Of a DNA stretch of 18,985 nt, positions 6,642-13,625 are shown piece by piece. The position numbers were made by a program, and so were the translations under genes. The notes beneath the pieces are model-generated. The model had not been told where the DNA came from. It made no database searches and was given only the letters and a program-made list of their open reading frames with translations. How positions within the stretch are numbered: position 1 is the first letter of the stretch; each line of letters starts with the position of its first letter. The DNA is from an uncultured Collinsella sp. (GTDB taxonomy: Bacteria > Actinomycetota > Coriobacteriia > Coriobacteriales > Coriobacteriaceae): the NCBI GenBank assembly GCA_900545075.1, contig UQXT01000040.1:1-18985 (forward strand). Reading direction: 5' to 3'.

Positions 6642-6938
6642 TCTCGATCTGTAACATCTAGACCCGATTTAGGCGGCTGGGTGTTACAGATCGAGATATA
6701 CCGGTGGGTTGGGTCGTGTTTGTCTAAATCTGTAACACGAGGGACGGATTTTGCCGAGTTGTTGTTATAGATTGAGATTTTCTAGCAGGCGGGTTTGGTT
6801 TGTCTCGATCTGTAACAGGTAGGGGTCAAAAGTGGGCCTAGCTGTTACAGATCGAGATTGTTGAGGATGGGTCGAGAGGAATATCTTGATCTGTAACAGT
6901 AAGACCCAGTTTTGCCGCGTAACTGTTACAGATTGAGA
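6642..6938. repeat. Array of eight alternating 15-bp motifs (four 55-bp hairpin units)
   Basis: The motif TCTCGATCTGTAACA occurs forward at 6642, 6723, 6803 and 6884, and inverted at 6682, 6763, 6843 and 6924. The pitch is 40 or 41 bp throughout. Each forward/inverted pair makes a unit of exactly 55 bp with a 25-nt loop (6642-6696, 6723-6777, 6803-6857, 6884-6938); units are 25-26 bp apart. Units 1 and 3 pair perfectly. Unit 4 differs only by G-T pairs, and unit 2 has one G-T and one A-G. The loops share a loose GACCC-TTTTGCCG core, while the inter-unit spacers are G-rich and differ. It lies between the tRNA terminator and the promoter of the 7081 gene, with no ORF. It is not CRISPR-like in orientation. 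Function unknown. Confidence 0.9.
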
Positions 6939-6998
6939 CAAACCGACGGGCCGCCCCGTCCCATCCACCAGCCGGCACCTGATATTCGCCGATTTCCG

Positions 6999-7028
6999 TT
7001 GCGCTGTTGTATTCCCATGCCATATACT
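6999..7028 (+). promoter_or_regulatory. Promoter of the flavin reductase gene
   Basis: TTGCGC (6999-7004), an 18-bp spacer and TATACT (7023-7028), 52 bp before ATG 7081. The repeat array ends about 60 bp upstream of the -35, so it is probably not in this transcript. Confidence 0.6.
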
Positions 7029-7080
7029 CTAGACAACTACGCGGCATCATCGCCGCCGCGCCTACAAGAGAGGAATATCC

Positions 7081-9111
7081 ATGACCGCACCTGCATCCAA
7101 GCTGCTCCAGCCCATTACGGTTGGCCCCCTTGAGCTCAAGAACCGCATTATGTTTCCGCCGCTGACCACCGGCTACGAGGAGCGTGACGGTTCCATCGGC
7201 GAGCGCAGCCTGGCTTTTTACGAGCGCTTGGCCCGTGGCGGCGTGAGCTACATCGTCATCGGCGACGTCGCTCCCGTCATGACCGCAAGCCCCACGCCCA
7301 AGCTGGCAACCGACGCCCAGATCCCCACGTTTAAGGCGCTGGCCGATGCCGTCCACAAGCACGGCGCCAAGGTCGCGCTGCAGCTGTTCCACCCCGAGTA
7401 CGATGTGCCCGGTGTCGGCCGCATGGTCATGGGCTCCATGGCTGCCGCCAAGGCCGCGCAGGAGGCCAAGGCCGCCGGCGACGAGGAGACCTTTGCCGCC
7501 AAGATGGCCGAGTCCAACGAGATCCGCAACCAGGCCTACGCCAAGCTGCATCACGACATGCAGCACTTTGTGAACGAGGCGAGCGTAGAGCAACTCACCC
7601 AGATCAAGGAGGCCATCGCTGCCTCGGCCGCCCGTGCGCAGCAGGCCGGCATCGACGCCATCGAGGTCCACGGCGATCGTCTGGTGGGTTCGCTGTGCTC
7701 GGCCATCCTCAACCAGCGCACCGACGAGTACGGCGGCTCCTTCGAGAACCGCGTTCGCTACGCGCTGGAGGTCGTCGCTGCCATTAAGGAAGCCGCGCCG
7801 CAGCTGATGGTGGAGTACAAGCTCCCCGTGATCATGGAGAACCCCGACGGCACGCCGCGCGGCAAGGGCGGCCTACAGCCCGACGAGGCCTGCGAGTTCG
7901 CCAAGCTGCTCGAGGGCGCGGGCATCGATATGATCCAGGTCGCACAGGCCAACCACACCGGCAACATGGGCGACACCATTCCGCCCATGGGCGCCATGCC
8001 CTACAACTGGACGCTGCCCGTGGCCGAGCGCGTCAAGGCCCTGGTCTCCGTGCCGGTGGCAACCGTGGGCCGCGTGGTTTCGGTCGAGGCCGGCGAGAAG
8101 ATTCTGGAAGACGGCGCCGCCGACATCATCGCCTATGGCCGCTCGCTCATGTGCGACCCCGACATTGCGCTGAAGGCCGCCACGGGTGAGCCCATCCGCG
8201 AGTGCCTCAACTGCAACAAGGGTTGCGTCGATGCGATTCAAAACCGCAAGTACATTTCGTGCGTGCTCAATGCCGAGAACGGCGACGAGGCGACCATCGC
8301 CATCAAGCCGGGCGAGGGCGACAAGAAGATCGCCGTGGTGGGCGGCGGCATCGCCGGCCTGGAGGCCGCGCGCGTGGCGGCCAAGCGCGGCTACGACGTG
8401 ACCGTCTACGAGGCGAGCGATCATCTGGGCGGCCAGATTGTGCTGGCGGCTGCGCCTCCGCGCAAGGACGAGATCATGCGCTCGGTCGAGTACTACGAGA
8501 AGATTCTGCCTGGCCTGGGCGTGAAGGTTGAGCTCAGCCATGCCGCTACCGCTGAGGACCTCAACGCCGCCGACGCCGCGATTGTGGCCGTGGGCGCGCA
8601 CGACGTGGTCATCCCCGTTCCGGGCGCCGACTCGGAGAAGGTCGTCTCGAGCTGGGACGTGCTGGCCGGCAAGGCGGAGCTCAACGGCCGCGTCGCTGTC
8701 ATTGGCGGTGGCCTGGTGGGCACCGAGACTGCCGAGTATCTGCTGCAGCACGGCTGCGAGGTGGCGATCGTGGAGATGCTCGACAAGATTGCCGCGGGCG
8801 AGTCCGAGACCATTCTGCCGCTGATTATGAGCGACTTTGCAGAGCACAACGTGGAGCAGCATGTTAAGACCCGCCTGACCGCCATTACCGACGAAGGCGT
8901 GGAGGCTGTTCGCACCACCGAGGACGGCGCCGAGGAGCCGGTGAGGATCGCCTGCGATTACGTGGTGATGGCCGTGGGCTCCAAGGCCAACGCGTTTGAC
9001 CTGGATGGCGTGACGGTGCCCGTGACCTGCGTGGGCGACTGCTCGGGTGAGCGCACCGCCGACATTGCGAGCGCCATTCGCACGGCGTATCACGCGGCCA
9101 ACGAGCTGTAG
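7081..9111 (+). CDS. OYE-family FMN / 4Fe-4S / FAD oxidoreductase (2,4-dienoyl-CoA / 2-enoate reductase type)
   Basis: Multi-cofactor reductase of 676 residues. Residues 1-365 are an FMN-binding TIM barrel of the old-yellow-enzyme family (PITVGPLELKNRIMFPP; RTDEYGGSFENRVRYALE). A C-x2-C-x3-C-x11-C cluster follows (C375, C378, C382, C394) for 4Fe-4S. The C-terminal half has two dinucleotide folds, VVGGGIAGLEAAR (G421-G423) for FAD and VIGGGLVGTE (G542-G544) for NAD(P)H. This is the layout of bile-acid BaiCD/BaiH, 2-enoate and 2,4-dienoyl-CoA reductases, so it probably reduces an activated C=C bond by hydride from NAD(P)H. The barrel segment after EVHG reads DRLVGSLCSAILNQRTD, about two residues shorter and without the usual tyrosine of HGYL. 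An Ala-rich helical insert (about 120-165) is also seen. AGAGGA precedes the ATG. Its substrate cannot be told. Confidence 0.88.
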   Translation: MTAPASKLLQPITVGPLELKNRIMFPPLTTGYEERDGSIGERSLAFYERLARGGVSYIVIGDVAPVMTASPTPKLATDAQIPTFKALADAVHKHGAKVALQLFHPEYDVPGVGRMVMGSMAAAKAAQEAKAAGDEETFAAKMAESNEIRNQAYAKLHHDMQHFVNEASVEQLTQIKEAIAASAARAQQAGIDAIEVHGDRLVGSLCSAILNQRTDEYGGSFENRVRYALEVVAAIKEAAPQLMVEYKLPVIMENPDGTPRGKGGLQPDEACEFAKLLEGAGIDMIQVAQANHTGNMGDTIPPMGAMPYNWTLPVAERVKALVSVPVATVGRVVSVEAGEKILEDGAADIIAYGRSLMCDPDIALKAATGEPIRECLNCNKGCVDAIQNRKYISCVLNAENGDEATIAIKPGEGDKKIAVVGGGIAGLEAARVAAKRGYDVTVYEASDHLGGQIVLAAAPPRKDEIMRSVEYYEKILPGLGVKVELSHAATAEDLNAADAAIVAVGAHDVVIPVPGADSEKVVSSWDVLAGKAELNGRVAVIGGGLVGTETAEYLLQHGCEVAIVEMLDKIAAGESETILPLIMSDFAEHNVEQHVKTRLTAITDEGVEAVRTTEDGAEEPVRIACDYVVMAVGSKANAFDLDGVTVPVTCVGDCSGERTADIASAIRTAYHAANEL

Positions 9112-9127
9112 TTGAACATCGCGGCCA

Positions 9128-9157
9128 GGCGGGGCGGTAGCACGGATCCGCCTCGCC
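9128..9157 (+). terminator. Hairpin after the flavin reductase gene
   Basis: GGCGGGGCGG (9128-9137) pairs with CCGCCTCGCC (9148-9157), with one G-T pair and a 10-nt loop, 17 bp after the stop. It has no T-run and may protect the 3' end in front of the true terminator at 9187. Confidence 0.45.
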
Positions 9158-9186
9158 CGGCTGTGTCCCGTCGGGTGTCAACCGGT

Positions 9187-9222
9187 GCGGGGCCTGCAAG
9201 CGCAGCAGGTCCCGCCCTTTTT
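9187..9222 (+). terminator. Rho-independent terminator after the flavin reductase gene
   Basis: GCGGGGCCTGC (9187-9197) pairs with GCAGGTCCCGC (9205-9215), with one G-T pair and a 7-nt loop, followed by CCTTTTT. Confidence 0.88.
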
Positions 9223-9551
9223 GTTTTGCTCCGGTGGATGGCAATGCGCGGTAATCATGAGGAGTGAGGACGTCTACTGTCTTGCAGATCACTCAAAAAT
9301 ATTGGGGGAGGGGTTAATAACTATATCCTCTATACCAAAGGACATAAAGAGATGCCAATTTTGTTGACAAGCGAATGACGATTAGCTGCGAGTCAGCTAC
9401 CAGCGTAAATAATCGATAAAGAAATGTCGTAATTTGGTGCCAAATGCCCAGATAACGCCGCGTCTATTTTAATTAACTGCTTTGAGCAAACAGTAAAATG
9501 CTACTATCTAACTTGCACGTAAGAAAGCAGATTAACGGCTAAGGCTAAGAA
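9223..9551. other. AT-rich gene-free stretch upstream of the OrfA-like gene
   Basis: About 330 bp, clearly richer in A/T than its neighbours from about 9270 onward, with no convincing ORF. It holds two dyads: TAGCTG / CAGCTA (9383-9399) and ATTTGG-TG-CCAAAT (9432-9445). A possible promoter is TTGAGC (9482-9487), 17 bp, TATCTA (9505-9510). A TTGACA at 9364 has no -10 partner at the right spacing. The composition shift suggests transferred DNA or a regulatory region for the gene that follows. I saw no clear terminal inverted repeats of an insertion sequence. Confidence 0.5.
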
Positions 9552-9560
9552 GTGGCAGGT

Positions 9561-10088
9561 ATGTCGGAAGCAACTAGGACTCGCACGCATGCGCCCGAGG
9601 TTAGGCAGCGCGCCGTCGAGATCCTCCAAGAGGGGGTCGGTCATCGCGCTCTCGCCGCGGAGCTTGGCATTCCCCAAGCCACGGCTCGTCAGTGGGCCCG
9701 CGCGTATGCCGTGGGCGGTGCCGACGCCGTTCTCAATGCCGGTTCGCATCATCACACCTATTCGTACGAAGTTAAGCTCGCCGTGGTCAAGGACCGCTTG
9801 GAAAACGGCTTAACGGTTCGCGAGGCCATGATTAAGCACAAGATTCCCAGCGAGTCTTCGGTCAAGGCTTGGTGTCGCCAGTATCGCGAGAGCGGTGAGT
9901 CCGCACTGGTCGATAACCGCGGGGTCGCAAGCCGCGCGTTAAAAAGGCGGAATAGCGAACGGGATGGTGCGCCCACAGGGGCGCATTTTTCTTGCCGTCC
10001 CTCTACTCCAATGCGGACAGACTCCTTGCCCCGTACGCCTAAAACTCCCCAGTTGACCGAAAACCTGCCGCCGCTACTCCTCAATTGA
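9561..10088 (+). CDS. Orphan IS3-type OrfA-like helix-turn-helix protein, probably frameshifted
   Basis: Residues 1 to about 120 carry two tandem helix-turn-helix units (RQRAVEILQEGVGHRALAAE and VKAWCRQYRESGE), like the DNA-binding OrfA of IS3-family transposases. At a GGGG run (9921-9924) the frame seems shifted. The in-frame tail from GVASRALKRRNSERD is Arg/Pro/Ser-rich and resembles nothing known to me. Shifting by one base after DNRG gives RKPRVKKAE and a stop at 9953-9955, which fits the RGRKP motif of OrfA proteins. A terminator hairpin (9968-9990) then follows, inside the long frame. No OrfB (DDE integrase) is seen downstream, so it cannot transpose on its own. GTG 9552 is an alternative start. 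It is a remnant, a sequencing indel, or a reused DNA-binding protein. Confidence 0.6.
   Translation: MSEATRTRTHAPEVRQRAVEILQEGVGHRALAAELGIPQATARQWARAYAVGGADAVLNAGSHHHTYSYEVKLAVVKDRLENGLTVREAMIKHKIPSESSVKAWCRQYRESGESALVDNRGVASRALKRRNSERDGAPTGAHFSCRPSTPMRTDSLPRTPKTPQLTENLPPLLLN
9968..9990 (+). terminator. Terminator inside the 3' part of the OrfA-like frame
   Basis: A perfect 7-bp stem TGCGCCC (9968-9974) / GGGCGCA (9979-9985), with an ACAG loop and five T. It follows, by 12 bp, the stop codon (9953-9955) of the shifted frame, supporting that stop as the original gene end. Confidence 0.75.
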
Positions 10089-10108
10089 GCTATAACATTA
10101 AACAATTG
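10083..10108 (+). promoter_or_regulatory. Possible -10 region of the hydrogenase operon
   Basis: TATAAC (10091-10096) lies 41 bp before the first hydrogenase ATG and is flanked by two CAATTG hexamers (10083-10088 and 10103-10108), 20 bp apart. No good -35 is seen at 16-18 bp. The paired hexamers could be an operator around the start site; this is inferred. Confidence 0.35.
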
Positions 10109-10136
10109 CAGCGTTTTTGCATGGGGGAGTGATGGT

Positions 10137-13019
10137 ATGACGCTACTGTATTTCCTTACCCTGTTTCCGCTGGTACCGGCGCTGGGCATGCTGCTCGCGC
10201 GCGGTGATCGAGCCCGCGATGCGGTGGGGCTCATAGGTTCCGGCATTATTATGGCGGTGACAGTTGTAGTCGCCGTCATGTTTTTTGGCACGGGTCCGCA
10301 GAGCTTTGAGGTTGCCCCCGGCACCTCGCATGTGCTCTCGATCATCAGCTCCGTCATCGACGTCATTCTGTGCGCCGTCATCCTGTACAACGCGCACAAA
10401 TTTAAGAGCACGCTCGCCACGGTGCTCGGCATAGTCCAGCTGGTGGGCACGTTCGCCTTTGCGGCCATGGCGTTGCCTGCGGTCGAGGTCGTCACGGCGA
10501 CGCCGCTCTACCTGGACTACATGAGTGTGATCATGGTCCTCGCCGTCGGCATCGTCGGCAGCCTTATCTGCGTGTATGCCCTGGGCTACATGAAGGACTT
10601 CCAGGCCCATGACGAGCACGAGGCTGCGCTGCGCGGGCAGACCGCGCCCGACCGTCGCCCGCAGTTCCTGGCGCTTATGTTCCTGTTCCTCTCGGCCATG
10701 TTCGTCATCGTGACGAGCGACAACCTTGAGTGGCTGTTCTGCGGCTGGGAAATCACCACCGTGTGCTCGTTCCTTATGATTGGCTACACGCGCACGCCCG
10801 AGGCCATTAAGAACGCCTTTACCCAGATCATCCTTAACATGCTGGGCGGTATCGCGTTTTTGGCGGGCCTTATGTTCTTGCACGTTAACGGCATGCCGCT
10901 GACCATCTCGGGCATGATCGAGCTTTCCAGCGCCGGAACCGCGCAATCCGCGCTGCTGGTGATGCCGGTCCTGTTGCTGTCGCTTGCCGCGCTCACCAAG
11001 GCCGCACAGATGCCGTTCCACACTTGGCTATTGGGTGCCATGGTTGCCCCCACGCCCACGAGTGCCCTGCTGCACTCGTCAACCATGGTCAAAGCCGGCG
11101 TGTTCCTGATGGTCAAGCTCAGCCCGCTCTATGCCATCTATCCCGTGACCGGCTTTATGGTCACGAGCGTGGGTGCCATCACGTTTTTGCTCGCTGCCCT
11201 CATGGCCATCTCGCAGAGCAACGCCAAACGCGTCCTCGCGTACTCCACCATTTCCAACTTGGGCCTCATCAGTGCTTGCTTGGGTGTCGGCGCGCCCGAG
11301 GCCGTATGGGCCGCCATCTTCCTGATCCTGTTCCACACGGTGGCCAAGTCGCTGCTGTTCCTGTGCGTGGGCACGGCCGAGCATCATATCGGCAGCCGCA
11401 ATATCGAGGACATGGACGGTATGTTCAGCCGCATGCCGCACCTTACGCGTCTGATGATGCTGGGCATCATGGGCATGTTCGTGGCACCGTTTGGCATGCT
11501 CGTGTCCAAGTGGGGCGCCCTGGTGGCGTTCGCGCAGACCGGCAACGTGCTCATGATCATGGTGCTTGCCTTTGGCTCGGCCGCGACGTTCTTCTTCTGG
11601 GGCAAGTGGCTTGCCAAGCTTTCGGGCGTCGACCCCACGGCTCAAAACGTTGAGGTCAATGTCCATAAGACCGAATGGATGGCCCTCAACACCATCGCCG
11701 CGCTGCTGATTCTTTGCTGCGTGGCGTTCCCGCTCATCTCGAGCGGCCTGGTGTCGCCTTACTTGGCCATGGTGTTTGGCCGCGTGCCGTACGTTATTGG
11801 CAAGGACTCCATGTATCTGATGGTGGTTATCGTGGCGTTTATCGCCGTGGTGCTGCTGACTTCATTCCGCGTGAGCAACAAACCGCACGTCAACGTGTAC
11901 CTTTCGGGTGTGGGGACCGACAAATATCGCCATTTCCGTGGCTCGATGGGACACGAGGTGAAGGCCGAAAAGCGCAATTGGTACTCGGAGGACGCCCTTG
12001 GCGAGAAGCGTATTGGCCCCGCGGGTAGCGTCGTGTGTTGCAGCATTATCTTGTTTGCGCTGCTGTGTTGCGCGTGGATTGGGCCCGAGCGGCTTGCCAT
12101 GAGCGCGCCCTCGGTGCTGCGCGGCAAGTATTTCGAAGGCTCGGGCGTCGTGGGCATTTTTATTGGCACCGTGGCGTTTGCTTTGGTGGCGCCGCTTGTG
12201 GGCGGCCTGATCGACGGCCTTGACCGTAAGCTTTCGGCTCGCATGCAGGGCCGCGTGGGTCCGCGTCTGCTGCAGCCCTTCTACGACGTTGCCAAACTGC
12301 TGCGCAAGGCCCCTGCCAGCGTAAACACCATGGACGATACCTATATGGCATGTGCGCTCATCTTTACCGTGGTAGGCGGCGGCATCTTTGTGTCGGGTTC
12401 CAACACGCTGCTGTGCGCTTTTATGGTGACGCTCGCCGCGATCTTTGTGGTGCTGGCGTCCGCCTCGACGCAAAGCCCGTTTGCGCAGGTCGGCGCCGAT
12501 CGCGAGCTGCTGCAGGTTATGAGCTACGAGCCCGCCGTTCTGCTGATGAGCGTGGGCCTGTACCTTGCCACCGACAGCTTCGATTCCATTGCCGTGACGG
12601 GGCAGTCAGCCCCCATCATCGTGTACAGCGCGCCCATTTTCCTTGCGCTGCTCGCGGTGCTTACCATCAAGCTACGCAAGTCGCCGTTCGACCTTTCGTA
12701 CTCGCATCACGCGCATCAGGAGATTGTCCAGGGCGTCGCCACCGAGATGAGCGGCAGCACGCTGGCCAAGATGACCCTTATGCACTGGTGCGAGACCGTG
12801 CTGTTTTTGATGTGGGTGGGCATGTTCTTTGTCTGGGACAACCCGGTGAGCTGGGCCGTAGCCCTGGTCGTGATGGCCGCGACGTATTTTGTCGAGGTAC
12901 TGATCGATAACACCTTCGCCCGTAGCACCTGGCGCAGCTGCTTTAAGCTCGGCTGGGGCGTGGCGCTGGTGTTTGGCCTGCTCAACCTTATGCCCATCCT
13001 CGTCGACGTGTTTATTTAG
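10137..13019 (+). CDS. Energy-converting hydrogenase membrane subunit, EchA-EchB fusion
   Basis: A 960-residue membrane protein joining the two ion-pump subunits of an Ech-type group 4 [NiFe] hydrogenase. Residues 1 to about 620 are NuoL/MrpA-like (EchA), with pump residues Glu205 in GWEITTVCSFLMIGY, Lys288 in LTKAAQMPFHTW, and His313 and Lys319 in LLHSSTMVKAG. A soluble linker (about 600-655, VSNKPHVNVYLSG...RNWYSEDALGEKR) leads to a NuoH-like half (about 660-960, EchB) carrying ARMQGRVGPRLLQPFYD (from A701), DRELLQVMSYEPAVLL and KLRKSPFDLS. EchA and EchB are separate genes in Methanosarcina-type ech operons. The frame is continuous with no stop or restart at the junction. GGGGGAG precedes the ATG at 7 nt. 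It should anchor the complex and translocate H+ or Na+. Confidence 0.9.
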   Translation: MTLLYFLTLFPLVPALGMLLARGDRARDAVGLIGSGIIMAVTVVVAVMFFGTGPQSFEVAPGTSHVLSIISSVIDVILCAVILYNAHKFKSTLATVLGIVQLVGTFAFAAMALPAVEVVTATPLYLDYMSVIMVLAVGIVGSLICVYALGYMKDFQAHDEHEAALRGQTAPDRRPQFLALMFLFLSAMFVIVTSDNLEWLFCGWEITTVCSFLMIGYTRTPEAIKNAFTQIILNMLGGIAFLAGLMFLHVNGMPLTISGMIELSSAGTAQSALLVMPVLLLSLAALTKAAQMPFHTWLLGAMVAPTPTSALLHSSTMVKAGVFLMVKLSPLYAIYPVTGFMVTSVGAITFLLAALMAISQSNAKRVLAYSTISNLGLISACLGVGAPEAVWAAIFLILFHTVAKSLLFLCVGTAEHHIGSRNIEDMDGMFSRMPHLTRLMMLGIMGMFVAPFGMLVSKWGALVAFAQTGNVLMIMVLAFGSAATFFFWGKWLAKLSGVDPTAQNVEVNVHKTEWMALNTIAALLILCCVAFPLISSGLVSPYLAMVFGRVPYVIGKDSMYLMVVIVAFIAVVLLTSFRVSNKPHVNVYLSGVGTDKYRHFRGSMGHEVKAEKRNWYSEDALGEKRIGPAGSVVCCSIILFALLCCAWIGPERLAMSAPSVLRGKYFEGSGVVGIFIGTVAFALVAPLVGGLIDGLDRKLSARMQGRVGPRLLQPFYDVAKLLRKAPASVNTMDDTYMACALIFTVVGGGIFVSGSNTLLCAFMVTLAAIFVVLASASTQSPFAQVGADRELLQVMSYEPAVLLMSVGLYLATDSFDSIAVTGQSAPIIVYSAPIFLALLAVLTIKLRKSPFDLSYSHHAHQEIVQGVATEMSGSTLAKMTLMHWCETVLFLMWVGMFFVWDNPVSWAVALVVMAATYFVEVLIDNTFARSTWRSCFKLGWGVALVFGLLNLMPILVDVFI

Positions 13020-13031
13020 GAGGCGGCATCA

Positions 13032-13625
13032 ATGGATCATAAAATGTCGCGCTCACCGTGGGTTATTCATTACGACGGCTCGAGCTGCAACGGATGCGAT
13101 ATCGAGGTGCTGGCCTCGCTTACCCCACTGTTCGATGCGGAGCGCTTTGGCGTGGTCAACACCGGCAACCCCAAACATGCGGACATCTTTTTGGTGACGG
13201 GCTCGGTCAATGCCCAGAACCTGCCCGTCGTGCGTCAGATTTACAACCAGATGCTCGAGCCCAAGTGCGTGGTGGCGTGCGGCATCTGCGCGTGCTCGGG
13301 CGGCGTGTTCCGCGATGCCTACAACGTGATCGGCGGCGTGGACCGCGCGATTCCCGTGGACGTGTACGCGCCCGGGTGCGCCATTCGCCCCGAGACGGTG
13401 ATCGATGCCATCGTGGAGGCGTGCGGCATCTTGGACCAGAAGGAGGCCGTGATGCGCGCCGGCGGCGATCCGCTCACCGTGGGCGGCGCCGCCACCTGGG
13501 ACGGTGGCGTTGAGCTGGGCGAGGACGGGTTTGTGGCCGCGGCTGAGGCCGGCGACGCGCCCGCCGCTGGCGACGCACCTGCTGGGACGCCCGCCGCGTC
13601 CGTCGCTGCAAAGGAGGCCGAGTAA
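13032..13625 (+). CDS. Ech-type hydrogenase small subunit (EchC, NuoB-like)
   Basis: The 197-residue electron-transfer subunit binding the 4Fe-4S cluster nearest the Ni-Fe site. Ligand cysteines are visible: SSCNGCD (C19, C22), ACGICACSGG (C86 by alignment) and APGCAIRP (C116). The conserved domain ends near residue 140. A tail of about 55 residues rich in Ala, Gly and Pro (AGDAPAAGDAPAGTPAAS) follows and is not part of the usual family. AGGAGG overlaps the stop codon of the fusion gene 12 bp upstream. Its stop codon overlaps the next ATG (TAATG), so translation is probably coupled. Confidence 0.92.
   Translation: MDHKMSRSPWVIHYDGSSCNGCDIEVLASLTPLFDAERFGVVNTGNPKHADIFLVTGSVNAQNLPVVRQIYNQMLEPKCVVACGICACSGGVFRDAYNVIGGVDRAIPVDVYAPGCAIRPETVIDAIVEACGILDQKEAVMRAGGDPLTVGGAATWDGGVELGEDGFVAAAEAGDAPAAGDAPAGTPAASVAAKEAE

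Noticed and set aside
6280..6657. N-terminal extension of the pantothenate kinase frame
   Set aside because: It would be antisense to the initiator tRNA, has no ribosome binding site, and the enzyme motif starts right after ATG 6279.
6642..6938. CRISPR array
   Set aside because: The repeats are only 15 bp and alternate in orientation, the spacers are partly related to each other, and no cas gene is nearby.
7873..9093. 406-residue minus-strand ORF
   Set aside because: It is antisense to the well-supported flavin reductase gene, with typical GC-skew composition.
9364..9400. Strong promoter from TTGACA at 9364
   Set aside because: No acceptable -10 hexamer lies 15-19 bp downstream.
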